DNA of 64,000 nt from Ensifer aridi (GTDB lineage Bacteria > Pseudomonadota > Alphaproteobacteria > Rhizobiales > Rhizobiaceae). The DNA is taken from NCBI RefSeq assembly GCF_002078505.1, contig NZ_LUAV01000021.1, positions 1 through 64,000 of the forward strand. Direction: 5' to 3'. Under the pieces are notes generated by a model. The model did not search any database. It saw only the letters and a list, made by a program, of their open reading frames with translations, and was not told the origin of the DNA. The translations under genes and the position numbers were made by a program. Shown piece after piece: positions 10,827-19,158 of the stretch. How positions within the stretch are numbered: the first letter of the stretch is position 1; each line of letters opens with the position of its first letter.

Positions 10827-11076
10827 TAGCACCCCGTGCGGAACGGCAGATGCATATAGCTGGGGGGTAGCGCTTCTGCGCGGAAGTCTCTTCCATGCAA
10901 ACAGCACTAAGAAGGCCTGTAAAGAATGCGGTTGTAGCCTACTCCGAAACGAGCGAGCGCTGATGATGGACATTAGTAGTTATCCGAGGCGGCTACGCGG
11001 GATCTGCACAAGGGAGCCGATACGACCTGACGCTAAAATCAACCGGCGTCAGGAGTCATGGGATGTTGGAGAAGAA

Positions 11077-12216
11077 ATGCGCACATTGCTTACTCCCTGG
11101 CGCAGTGTCGCTGCCGGCTTTCTGCTGAACGGGGTCCTGTTGGGGACTTGGGCCTCTCGCGTTCCCGCCGTGATGGCTCACTTTCATTTTGACAAGGCGA
11201 GTTTCGGGGGGATGCTGGTGCTTCTAGGGCTCGGCGCATTGTTTTCGTTCCCGATTGCCGGCCGCTTGTCCGATAGCTTGGGTGCCGTGCGGGTCGCCCG
11301 AATGATCGCTATCCCGTTCCTGCTTTCGATTGCCTTTTTAGGGCTTGCGCCGACGATACCGCTGCTGACGATCGCGCTTTTTCTCTTTGGCATGTGTCAT
11401 GGTTCGATGGACGTAGCTATGAACAGCTGGGCGAGCGAGGTGGAGAAACACATGAGGCGGTCTGTGATGTCGTCGTTTCACGCCATGTGGAGTGTGGGGG
11501 CTGTTCTGGGCGCAGCAAGCGGTTATGTTGCCACAGCCTTTCAGACCCCAGTATACATTCATTTCCTTGTTAGTGCCGTGGTGACCGGCGGGACCATTGC
11601 CCCTTTCCTTCTGCTCAATTGGCAATCAACTAAACGGACGCATGTGATCCGTGCAGCAGGATTGGCGGTTCCTAACAGCGCTCTTTTGCTTGTGGGCCTC
11701 ATTGCTCTCGCATCGGGATTAGGCGAGGGTACAGCTCTCGACTGGAGCGCGGTATATTTGCATGATGTAGTCGGAACTGCACAGTCGGATGCTACCCTGG
11801 GTTACACTGGCTTTTCTGCCGCCATGGTGATCGCGAGACTCAATGCGGATTCTCTGGTCACGCGATTTGGGTCAGCAACTGTTGCACGGCTGAGCGGGTT
11901 GTCCGCCGTCTTCGGTATTTTACTAATCGTTGGCGATGACAACTTGCCGTTAGTCGTGGTAGGCTTCGTGCTGATGGGGGTCGGCTACGCAGCCGTCCTA
12001 CCCTTAGCTTTCAGTCGAGCAGCAGCCGATCCTGTAGTCCCAGCCGGGAAAGGCATCGCGTCCGTCGCAATCTTCGCGTATGGCGCTATGACTTTGGGCC
12101 CCGTTGTAATTGGAATTCTCGCCGAAGCAACCACAATGCGCGTCTGCTTCCTTATGGTCGGACTATTCGCGGCGTCGATTGCAGTTTTGGCTCCAGTGCT
12201 CGAGCAAAGACCCTAA
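11077..12216 (+). CDS. MFS transporter, YbjJ-like
   Basis: A 379-residue integral membrane protein of the major facilitator superfamily with about 12 hydrophobic segments. The loop after segment 2 reads GRLSDSLGAVRVARM, the usual G-x-L-(S/A)-D-R-x-G-R-like motif region. The stretch MDVAMNSWASEVEKHM followed by SSFHAMWSVGAVLGA is characteristic of the YbjJ-like subfamily, whose substrates are mostly unknown. I chose the ATG at 11077 because GGAGAAGAA precedes it; an upstream in-frame ATG at 10963 lacks a clear site. The gene stands alone between a small hypothetical frame and the first RTX locus. No NifA site or nod box was found upstream. It may export or import a small symbiotic metabolite, but nothing in the sequence shows which. 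Confidence 0.85.
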   Translation: MRTLLTPWRSVAAGFLLNGVLLGTWASRVPAVMAHFHFDKASFGGMLVLLGLGALFSFPIAGRLSDSLGAVRVARMIAIPFLLSIAFLGLAPTIPLLTIALFLFGMCHGSMDVAMNSWASEVEKHMRRSVMSSFHAMWSVGAVLGAASGYVATAFQTPVYIHFLVSAVVTGGTIAPFLLLNWQSTKRTHVIRAAGLAVPNSALLLVGLIALASGLGEGTALDWSAVYLHDVVGTAQSDATLGYTGFSAAMVIARLNADSLVTRFGSATVARLSGLSAVFGILLIVGDDNLPLVVVGFVLMGVGYAAVLPLAFSRAAADPVVPAGKGIASVAIFAYGAMTLGPVVIGILAEATTMRVCFLMVGLFAASIAVLAPVLEQRP

Positions 12217-12757
12217 CTGCATGAGGAGCATTCGGCGAAGAAGTAATCGCCCTTCTCTATCGCATGATGATCTCCGCATTTTTTCTTCGCCGGGCGTTGG
12301 AGCGGCTATGGCACGCAAATCGGCAGCGCGACCGCTGAAAGAAGGGTTTTATCGGTGCAGCCGGAGACAGTTGGAACGGCTGCACCTTCATCCGATCTTC
12401 AAGCGCGTACGCGTTGAAGCTTGATGATCTGGTCACTCCGTGCGGGCCTTCTCTACCAAGCGGCCCGCACGAAGACCGTCGAGGGTGAGTGCCGCCCGAT
12501 GTCTGTTCTGCGAGCTTCCGAAAACGCTCAGAGGCGCGCCTTCGCGCATACTGTCCCGGCTGTCTGCCGCCGGGTTGCCGCGCGTGGATCCTCATGGCTA
12601 CAGAAGGGCGGAAGTCCCTAATGTGTACCGAGAGCTATTCGGTCCGATCGTGGCGCATTCTTACCACCCAGCTGTGACAAGATGATGGTTCTGGTCGCAG
12701 GCGCTGATCGATGGTGCTCAGCACCGTCCGCTCGTATAACGGCAAGTAGCTGGGAGG
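12217..12757. other. Intergenic stretch, no gene seen
   Basis: Only short overlapping frames with biased composition are present. No promoter motif of the NifA or NodD type was found. Confidence 0.4.
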
Positions 12758-12789
12758 AAGCGCCCCGCTGGGAGGCGGCGGGGGCGCTT
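12758..12789 (-). terminator. Terminator-like hairpin after the first RTX gene
   Basis: AAGCGCCCC and GGGGCGCTT form a perfect 9-bp inverted repeat around a 14-base loop, about 20 bp past the RTX stop codon. A related hairpin follows the second RTX copy at 62505. There is no long T-run, so the strength of termination is uncertain. Confidence 0.6.
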
Positions 12790-12808
12790 TCCGTACGGGC
12801 TTTGCGGA

Positions 12809-13603
12809 TCAGACGAAGGTGAAGTCCCACCCACTCAGGCCGAGCCCGGCAAGATCGGCCAAACTATGCACATTGCCCAGGCGAGCGAACTCATCCGCAT
12901 GGTTTTCGGAGGTGACATAGGCCAGAACAGCGCTTTTGGTCAGGTTGTCGTGGTAGACAATGATGTCGCCGGTGGTCTCGCCGGCGATCGCATTCGCGGC
13001 GCCATCGCCCGAGAAAAAACTCTTGTCGGTGACAACCACGACGTCCTCGCCGTGCGCATCCGAGGCCGCACCGCTGTGGAAGGTATCCACCGGGTGGCCA
13101 GGCCGCGAACTGGCGTGGTTCACAAAGTTCGCGCTGGAACCGTCGCTATAATAGCCCGCCGCATCGAAGGCGAAAGTATCCTGCGTTGGGTCGAAATCCA
13201 AAATGACCGTGTAGCCCGGGTCCGGCCAGCCCGCTGGGTCGCGGACGGGGTTGTGGGATTGGAACACAAAGGTGTCTTGGCCGTCGCCGCCGGTCAGCTG
13301 ATCTCTGCCGTCACTGGCGAAGAGAACGTCGTCGCCGGGACCGCCGTAAAGCTTGTCATTGTCCTGGCCGACCACCGGTGGTCTGTCGCGGCCACTGTCT
13401 CCGTAAAGATAGTCGTTGCCCGCTTCGCCGAAGATATGGTCATTGCCTTCGCCGCCAAAGACTCGGTCATTGCCATTGCCGGACGAGATGGAATCGTTAC
13501 CGCGAGCACCGTCAATCCAGTCATTGCCGGTGGGATCGATAAGCAGATCGTCACCACCGCTGCCGAGGAGGCTGTTGTCGCTCGGACCACCACGGATTAG
13601 CAT
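12809..13603 (-). CDS. NodO-like RTX calcium-binding secreted protein, copy 1
   Basis: A 264-residue acidic protein. The N-terminal ~110 residues are RTX nonapeptide repeats (GGEGNDHIFGEAGNDYLYGD, then GGPGDDVLF and GGDGQDTFVF), which bind calcium and fold as a parallel beta-roll outside the cell. There is no N-terminal signal peptide. The end GLSGWDFTFV, an acidic/aromatic/hydrophobic tail, fits a C-terminal type I secretion signal. Size, repeats and the nod box 59 bp upstream match the nodulation protein NodO of Rhizobium leguminosarum, a secreted RTX protein that helps nodulation by forming cation-selective pores. I base this on architecture and regulation, not on alignment. Start: ATG at 13603 after AAGGAGG. 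A second copy lies at 61690 on the other strand. No secretion ABC/HlyD genes are nearby, so export would depend on genes elsewhere. Confidence 0.85.
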   Translation of the reverse strand: MLIRGGPSDNSLLGSGGDDLLIDPTGNDWIDGARGNDSISSGNGNDRVFGGEGNDHIFGEAGNDYLYGDSGRDRPPVVGQDNDKLYGGPGDDVLFASDGRDQLTGGDGQDTFVFQSHNPVRDPAGWPDPGYTVILDFDPTQDTFAFDAAGYYSDGSSANFVNHASSRPGHPVDTFHSGAASDAHGEDVVVVTDKSFFSGDGAANAIAGETTGDIIVYHDNLTKSAVLAYVTSENHADEFARLGNVHSLADLAGLGLSGWDFTFV

Positions 13604-13661
13604 TGCAGATCCTCCTTATGCTTTAACGCCTCAACACCACCTCCTTTACTCCTCATCAGAC

Positions 13662-13708
13662 CATTGGAGTAATCGATTGATTCGATAGGACGCATCCACA
13701 TTTCGGAT
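13662..13708 (-). promoter_or_regulatory. nod box upstream of RTX copy 1
   Basis: Read on the minus strand, the 47-bp element starts ATCCGAAATGTGGATG, continues through ATCGAATCAATCGATT and ends TCCAATG. It matches the NodD-binding consensus (ATCCAT..TGTGGATG .. ATC.AAACAATCGATTTTACCAAT) at most conserved positions. It ends 58 bp before the start codon. Flavonoid- and NodD-dependent expression is predicted. Confidence 0.8.
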
Positions 13709-13714
13709 GCGTCC

Positions 13715-14335
13715 GGTGCGCTTGACTTCACAGTTTCGAATTTGTGGACCCGCCCGGCGCCGACACGGGATCATGCATGCGTTGCCGCGAGCCGGCGACA
13801 GCCGTGGCGCCGTGGGGCAAGCCAGATCCTCTGGCCATGGAAACCTCCACCATTCGGGAAGAAAACGCACTCGGTAAGCGATGCTCCTTCAACACTGGAC
13901 CGAAACCATAACGCGCTCTCCCGATCATGGATAGATTGAGGCCGACGCCTACGCATTGCTGGCTGAGCGGTGGTCGCTGGACCCCTGCGTCGCCTTTTAT
14001 CGCCGTTGGCGACGGCGATTGCTGTTGATATGCCGACCGGTCCCGGGATTGCTGTCTGGCACCATCTCCACAACAGGTTGGGACCGGACCTAAGGGCTCT
14101 TTAGGCAGCCGCCGCACGATTCTTCCCTAAGCCGGAGGTTTCGCACGAGTTTCAAGTGTTCTGAGCGAGACTAGAGCTGCCATCACCTGGTCGGCACGAC
14201 CTTTCAATTCCAGCGATTTTGCCCCCTAAGGGCTCACTTGGCGATCCGCCGACATGACTGATCTTGTTGCCACCTTGAAGCACCGAAATACAGCCGTCAC
14301 GATCGGCTTCAGGGAGCAACCGACATAAACCCAAC
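13715..14335. other. Intergenic stretch, no gene seen
   Basis: Apart from the outer part of the inverted repeat arm (to about 13795), I see only shadow frames. Nothing here could be assigned. Confidence 0.4.
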
Positions 14336-14626
14336 TCACTCATTGCGGTCCAGTACAATTTTTAATGATCTGAGGACGTCGGCTGCGTCGATGAGAGCGT
14401 CCCTGACTTGTTCCGGAGGCAGATCCCGGGCGCGCTCCGACGATAACCTGAGATCAATAAGAACGTCTCGGGCACTGTGTATTCCTGCGGCGCCAGTCTG
14501 CCTGCACATGTCGCGGATGGTATCAATTGAGAGGTCTAACAGGCGGCTTATCTCATAGTGCGTGAGGTTCTCTATCCCGTTTGCTGCCCTGATCAGCTCT
14601 GCAATAAAATCCGTCGTTGAGCTCAT
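14336..14626 (-). CDS. Hypothetical protein (96 aa), possible HTH-like fold
   Basis: The frame reads MSSTTDFIAELIRAANGIEN from the ATG at 14626. It is helical and charged, with the stretch LTHYEISRLLDLSIDTIRDM in the N-terminal third that could form a helix-turn-helix-like pair. The C-terminal half (LPPEQVRDALIDAADVLRSL) looks like a dimerising helix. I do not recognise the family and no function should be assumed. Codon use and composition look like those of a real gene. A weak sigma-54-like element lies at 14796-14811 on the same strand, but no NifA site was found with it. Confidence 0.5.
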   Translation of the reverse strand: MSSTTDFIAELIRAANGIENLTHYEISRLLDLSIDTIRDMCRQTGAAGIHSARDVLIDLRLSSERARDLPPEQVRDALIDAADVLRSLKIVLDRNE

Positions 14627-14795
14627 GGTCCGATCCTGCAGGCTTATTCTTGAACAATGACTGTCTGATAGCAACTTCAGCCCATACACGTCCTAGCGCA
14701 TCGCGGAAGGCTCGTCCCGCTAAACGCCAGCTGCAGTCTTTTAACATCAAGGACGAGTGGTCAAATTGGCTATCCGCATGTAACGATCCGCGTTT

Positions 14796-14811
14796 TGCAT
14801 AAATTATGCCA
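14796..14811 (-). promoter_or_regulatory. Possible sigma-54 promoter (weak)
   Basis: Minus strand TGGCATAATTTATGCA has GG and GC 10 bases apart and lies 170 bp upstream of the 96-aa gene. The site is also nearly palindromic (TGCATAAATTATGC), which could explain it by chance. No TGT-N10-ACA element was found within 200 bp upstream. Confidence 0.3.
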
Positions 14812-15319
14812 TGTGTTTCAAGCGCGTCGACTCGGCCTTACCGGGAAGGTGTTGAGGTATCGGAATATCCGTCATCCGGCAAATGGGCATGAGTACGTCA
14901 GAATGAAGACAACAATGGCGCTGGTCCCCTGCAATGCTCAATCTGCTTTGTCCCTGCAGGGCCTGAGTACAGGTAGGAAAGGAAGTGCCCCACGATCCAG
15001 TGCGATACTTCGGCGCCTGTCGCAATTGCAATATGCCTGCGCGAGCATGATAGGGCGCACGACTGCAGCAGACCGGCGCCTTTGAATAGTCAGCGCGGGC
15101 GTCACCTGTGACCATACCGGCGGGAGAGGGGCCTACATAGAAGTGCCGGCAACGGCATGTTCCCCGTCCAATTCCATGCCCTTGTTTCGCCACACGCCGC
15201 GCGGTGCAATGCCTTCCGAACCTCGTCCCCGAAACCCTTCGATCGTGGCGTCGCCACCAATGACCTTCAGCCGCCCAGCTTGATTGCGTTCGACATGCCC
15301 TATGTTGGATCTCCGGCAA
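14812..15319. other. Intergenic stretch, no gene seen
   Basis: Short frames on both strands lack good starts and recognisable protein content. The NifA site for the next gene begins at 15320. Confidence 0.4.
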
Positions 15320-15335
15320 TGTCAGACATGCGACA
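15320..15335 (+). promoter_or_regulatory. NifA upstream activator site
   Basis: TGTCAGACATGCGACA is a perfect TGT-N10-ACA site. It ends 46 bp before the -24/-12 element at 15382, the same gap as at 1126/1188. The flanks also resemble that locus (both begin AATGTC and continue ATGCGACAT). Confidence 0.8.
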
Positions 15336-15381
15336 TGGCCGGAATAGAGCTATCCTATTGTTTCAGAAAGTTCTTCTCCTT

Positions 15382-15397
15382 TGGCACGGTGCGTGCT
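15382..15397 (+). promoter_or_regulatory. Sigma-54 (-24/-12) promoter for the Gfo/Idh gene
   Basis: TGGCACGGTGCGTGCT has a full TGGCAC box and correct GG-N10-GC spacing. The next downstream gene is the oxidoreductase at 15639, which leaves a leader of about 230 bases with only very short frames. Confidence 0.75.
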
Positions 15398-15638
15398 TCG
15401 AAGTCTGCAAACTCGCAAGCACTTGAGCAGGAGAGATCAAACCGGCCAAACCAAGAAGCGCCCTCCTGGCGCGAACATGACATGAAACGGACCGCCGAGA
15501 TGATCCACGCGGCACCAGGCCAGCATCAACGAAGCAATCACGGCATTCTTTGGAGGATAGTGATGAGGTCTTTCCGGATGGCGCAGATGCATGCCGCTGC
15601 TGATTTCGTAGAAGAATGAACCACTATGGAGAAACTAG

Positions 15639-16829
15639 ATGACCTCTGTCGGGAAATGCGGTTTGCGAAATCCACTCCTCGGTCGGCGACTGCGACTGGG
15701 ATTCGTCGGGGGCGGAAGAGGCGGACTTGTCGGGCAATGGCATTTCGCTGGGGCGAGGCTGTCGAATCACTGGCAAGTCGTTGCCGGAGCTCTATCATCA
15801 GATCCGGATAACGCACACAACTCAGCCGCAGAATGGATGATTGCACCCGATCGCTCGTATCGTGACTGGAAGGAAATGGCAGAAGCAGAAGCCGGCCGCG
15901 ACGACGGTATAGAAGCAGTTTCAATCGTCACACCAAACTGGACGCACCATCGGATCGCGGCGGCATTCCTCAAGGCTGGTATCGACGTAATACTGGACAA
16001 GCCCATGACCACGACGGTTTCCGATGCTCGAGAACTCGTGGAGCTTCAAAGAGCTACGGGTCGAGTGCTGGTCATGACCTACCCATATGCGCATCACGCG
16101 ATGGTTCGTCAGGCTAAGCACATGATCCGAAACGGGGCCGTTGGATCCATCCGGCAGGCACACGTGGAGTATGTTCAGGAGTGGGCAACAAGTCCAGTTC
16201 CCGATCGTGGCAAGGGTGCGATTTGGCGACACGATCCCGAGAAGGTCGGCCGCACGTCAACGATTGGGGACATCGGTACGCATGCCTATCATCTCCTGCA
16301 TACAATTACCGGGCAGGGTATAGCGAGCGTCAGGGCTGAGTTCCACAACTGTGGAGCTCCAAAGCGGATGGAAGACACAGCCTATGTCAATTTCCGTCTG
16401 GAGAATGGTGCGCCTGGCATTCTTTGGGTGACGCAGGCAGCGCCGGGCCAATATTGCGGGCTCCGCATTCGTGTGTGGGGCGACATGGGTGGGCTAGATT
16501 GGGATCAGGAAAAGCCCGAGGTGTTGCGTTATGTGCCCTTAGGGGAGCAGGAGCAGATTTTCCTCCGTGGCCATGGCAATGGAATCCTGCCTGAGGCGGA
16601 ACGGCTGATACATCTTCCGCGGGGGCACGGCGAAGCGGCCGTGGATGCATGGGCAAACCTCTATGCGGAAGCTGGCCTTGCAATCGCCGCCCGCCGCGCA
16701 GGATACGCTCTCCCGAAGGATTGCGTGGAGCTTTCCGGAGTGGAAGATGGGCTTAAAGGCATGCTGTTCATCGACGCTTGTGCCGACAGCCACGAATCCG
16801 GTGGGTCTTGGGTTTCGATGAAGCAGTGA
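15639..16829 (+). CDS. Gfo/Idh/MocA-family oxidoreductase, NifA/sigma-54 controlled
   Basis: A 396-residue NAD(P)-dependent dehydrogenase of the Gfo/Idh/MocA family, which acts on sugars, inositols and their amino or keto derivatives. The Rossmann motif GFVGGGRGGLVG lies at about residues 21-32. The family's (E/D)KP signature appears as DKPMTTT near residue 120, and IGDIGTHAYHLL near 214 carries the catalytic-region histidine. The start ATG follows GGAGAAACTAG. Length and all core motifs are intact. A perfect NifA site and -24/-12 promoter lie upstream, so the enzyme should be made in nitrogen-fixing nodules. Rhizopine (mos/moc) pathways include a MocA-type dehydrogenase and NifA-regulated synthesis genes. 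That is a suggestive parallel only; the substrate is unknown. Confidence 0.87.
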   Translation: MTSVGKCGLRNPLLGRRLRLGFVGGGRGGLVGQWHFAGARLSNHWQVVAGALSSDPDNAHNSAAEWMIAPDRSYRDWKEMAEAEAGRDDGIEAVSIVTPNWTHHRIAAAFLKAGIDVILDKPMTTTVSDARELVELQRATGRVLVMTYPYAHHAMVRQAKHMIRNGAVGSIRQAHVEYVQEWATSPVPDRGKGAIWRHDPEKVGRTSTIGDIGTHAYHLLHTITGQGIASVRAEFHNCGAPKRMEDTAYVNFRLENGAPGILWVTQAAPGQYCGLRIRVWGDMGGLDWDQEKPEVLRYVPLGEQEQIFLRGHGNGILPEAERLIHLPRGHGEAAVDAWANLYAEAGLAIAARRAGYALPKDCVELSGVEDGLKGMLFIDACADSHESGGSWVSMKQ

Positions 16830-17067
16830 ATTCGTTTGCAGTCCATGTCATCCGCGGGCTCGCTGTGCCGGGCACTGCGGATGATACTAAAGTAAAGCGC
16901 AGTGTCGATCCTGCTCCTGCACGCCGCGGGAACTCAAAAAGAGGTGGAGCTTGTCGCCTCTAAGATGAATCGTTTCCTGGAAATTCAAACCTGATCGTTT
17001 CGACCCATACTTCTGGGCGAACGTCTCTGGGATGATGCTGGAGTGCTATTTTCCGGGATCGCGTAAC

Positions 17068-17517
17068 TCAGGCGCTTCCATGTACGGGCATAGGGGGGCG
17101 CCTCTCAATTCGTACTTTTAAATCCTCCAAGGCGCCTGCAGGGATAAGGCCCTTCGACTGCACATTATCATCTGTGACAAAAACCGGATCGATGACCGGT
17201 CGGCAGCACTGGAAATGTGCAGCAGCGTCGCCAATATCTATCGATGGAGAATGATATGACTCGCTTCCGTCAGTTCCGGCAAGAGCGATTTTCCCACCAA
17301 GAGGCTGTGGGTATCGGCCAAACATGGTGAAGGCTGTTAGCCCTTCCCGCAGTCCTTCCGCATCTACAAATAGCCAATGCGACTCATCAAAGCGGACCAT
17401 TTGAGTGAGCTTGCAACCGAGCAAGTCACTGATCGGCTTAACGCTGATGGCGCCGACAAGCTCAACAGCTCGAAAGAGCGCCGTTTCCGGATCCAATAGG
17501 TAAACTACATTCTCCAT
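17068..17517 (-). CDS. Hypothetical protein, DUF3846-like
   Basis: A 149-residue soluble protein starting MENVVYLLDPETALFRAVEL at 17517, after a GGAG ribosome site. A longer frame to 17646 exists but lacks one. The sequence runs through LLGCKLTQMVRFDESHWLFVDAEGL and PLGGKIALAG. This resembles small phage- or plasmid-borne proteins that I associate with DUF3846. Function is unknown. It is transcribed opposite to the Gfo/Idh gene and the DUF2867 gene. No regulatory element of the nif or nod type was clear upstream. Confidence 0.6.
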   Translation of the reverse strand: MENVVYLLDPETALFRAVELVGAISVKPISDLLGCKLTQMVRFDESHWLFVDAEGLREGLTAFTMFGRYPQPLGGKIALAGTDGSESYHSPSIDIGDAAAHFQCCRPVIDPVFVTDDNVQSKGLIPAGALEDLKVRIERRPPMPVHGSA

Positions 17518-17985
17518 CTTACTCCGTCCCGCGGTGGAAGCGCTCTCACGCGGGTCAACCCGATCGAGCTGCGATTGGTGCAAGTCAGGTGCTTGGCTAT
17601 CCCATTCCGCTGGATAAGCAAAATTGATTGTTTTAATGGCACGCATTCGCGCTATGGATGCGCCACGAGTTCCTCGCGGCTCAACAAAAGCGGACTTGAG
17701 CCTGGTGCCCCAGATAGGTGCCCGCTCGTCATGTCTGCGTTGTCCGCAGCCGCTCCTAAGCCTGCGTACCGCTTTTCACGGCAAAGCACGTTGAAACCGC
17801 GGCCGGACGTACAGACGCGATTGCTGTCGCTGTTTCCGTCCGCATCAGATCTGTGCGACAAATGGCCCTGAACTGCGGCGAGCGGTCCGCTATCTCGCAC
17901 CGGTTTCCTGCGCAATCATGTGGTGGTCAAACGCACAGCAGCGGCCCTGATCGGCGGAACCGATAAGGGCGAAAGGTGAGCGCTC

Positions 17986-18459
17986 ATGAGACCACGAAGG
18001 ACCGCCGTAAGACTGCCGAATTCTTGGCTCCCAGGAGCAGATTGGGCTGATCGCTACGAAGTCCTAGTCTTGGCTGAACGGATAACAGCGGCTGAGGCGG
18101 CGTGGCGAGTACTTGGAAGTGCACCCCGCTGGGTGCGAAGACTTCTGAGTTTTCGAAACCGCCTCGTGCCTTTGTTCGGTCTGAGCGCAACCGCGGATAC
18201 CAGGCATTCCGACCTGATCGCCAGCCTCCCGCTAATGCACAGCGACGACCGCCAGACGGTATTCGGCTATGATGACCGCCACCTGCTTTTTCGCCTGGTC
18301 GTGGAGGTCGGTGAAGGGCCAGCTGATGGCCAGGTTGTCGGCATGACCACCCTGGTGCGCTGCAGGAGTTTCATGGGCTGGCTCTATCTTGCCGCTGCCA
18401 TTCCTTTCCATAAGGCGATTATCCCGTCCTTGCTGACGGCGGTTGAACGACCCGGCTAA
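17986..18459 (+). CDS. DUF2867-family protein
   Basis: A 157-residue protein with WADRYEVLVLAERITAAEAA at the start, APRWVRRLLSFRNRLVPLFGL in the middle and GMTTLVRCRSFMGWLYLAAA near the C-terminus. This pattern is typical of DUF2867 proteins as I remember them (SRPBCC-like fold in some annotations). The C-terminal hydrophobic patch may contact membrane or ligand. No biochemical role is established. The gene stands alone. The start at 17986 follows AAAGGTGAGCGCTC, a moderate ribosome site. Confidence 0.65.
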   Translation: MRPRRTAVRLPNSWLPGADWADRYEVLVLAERITAAEAAWRVLGSAPRWVRRLLSFRNRLVPLFGLSATADTRHSDLIASLPLMHSDDRQTVFGYDDRHLLFRLVVEVGEGPADGQVVGMTTLVRCRSFMGWLYLAAAIPFHKAIIPSLLTAVERPG

Positions 18460-19029
18460 AACACTTCACGGAGAAGTGGATACCCGACGCCGGACGAACA
18501 CCGCCCAGCCGGAAAGCGACGCGCGATTAGAAGCAGGCCTCAGAAACTTCCGCCTTGCTCAGCCAGCCGAAGCGCCTCCATCCGCTGTCCTTCTTGCCAG
18601 TCTAAACGCAGAAACGTATCGGCCGGCCGCTGTACCAGCGCATCATGAAAACAACCTTGATCGTTCTGGTTCGTGGAAAAGCTCAATAAGATCCAAAAAG
18701 CCGAAACATGATTCAGTTCGTCCACGCGGCTTTCGCGATTTTGTGATCACAAGCCACCGCAAAGCGGGCGTAGCGACCGCAAGACAATGGCGAACGTCGG
18801 GGGGCACGCGCCACGTCGCCGCAGGGGGCCAGAAGCACTACCATGAGATCGTTTCCCCGTGGGTGCACTACAAGTCAGCCTCTAAGTCACGCCACCCAAA
18901 GCCTCGCTGTCGGCGTTTGAGACCATAAGTCCCAGACCAGGGCGCTCGGCCCAGGCGCGCTCAAGAAGAGCCACGGCCGGTTTCGCGCTCAACATATGAG
19001 TAATCGACGTCCTAGTCGTTCATCTTTGT
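18460..19029. other. Intergenic stretch before a nod box
   Basis: A plus-strand frame continues at 18443-18928, but its residue content (basic, low in hydrophobics, no domain) looks like a shadow. I see no other gene. The nod box of the aminotransferase gene begins at 19030. Confidence 0.4.
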
Positions 19030-19076
19030 ATCCATGACATCAATAGCTGCGATGAAAACAAACGATTTTGCTAAGC
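19030..19076 (+). promoter_or_regulatory. nod box upstream of the y4wE-like aminotransferase
   Basis: The 47-bp element begins ATCCATGACATCAATAG and ends with AAAACAAACGATTTTGCTAA. It keeps the ATCC start, the GAT and the AAACAA.CGATTTT half of the NodD-binding consensus. It lies 82 bp before the ATG. In NGR234 a nod box drives the y4wE/y4wF genes, as I recall, which fits this placement. Confidence 0.75.
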
Positions 19077-19158
19077 GATAGGACTGTAATAGAGGAAACT
19101 CCATCAGGTTAAGGCCAGTAAAAGCACGACTGCCCTCTGCGACTGAAAGGGAGAAAAT

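Larger units (their letters stand above)
12758..13795 (-). repeat. Left arm of a ~1-kb inverted repeat (RTX locus copy 1)
   Basis: This segment, read on the minus strand, matches the plus strand at about 61506-62530. The match covers the upstream flank (GATCATGCATGC-type segment), the nod box, the whole RTX coding region and the terminator hairpin. Identity is high but not complete, with small insertions in the middle of the gene, so the duplication is not recent or the copies have diverged under selection. The arms are in opposite orientation and enclose about 47.7 kb, including all nif and fix genes. Confidence 0.85.

Noticed and set aside
10855..10885. Possible -24/-12 element upstream of the MFS gene
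   Set aside because: The GG-N10-GC spacing can be found, but the -24 box is GGTAG and no TGT-N10-ACA site lies upstream.
12866..13600. Long plus-strand frame opposite RTX copy 1 (a similar one lies opposite copy 2)
   Set aside because: The valine/alanine-rich reading is the complement of the glycine/aspartate RTX repeats. The sense strand has the ribosome site and nod box.
17640..17665. GG-N10-GC match (TGGCGCATCCATAGCG) upstream of the DUF3846-like gene
   Set aside because: Neither box is close to consensus and no NifA site lies nearby. Such matches are expected by chance in this length of DNA.
18443..18928. 161-codon plus frame after the DUF2867 gene
   Set aside because: Low hydrophobic content, no ribosome site and overlap with the preceding gene suggest it is not translated.
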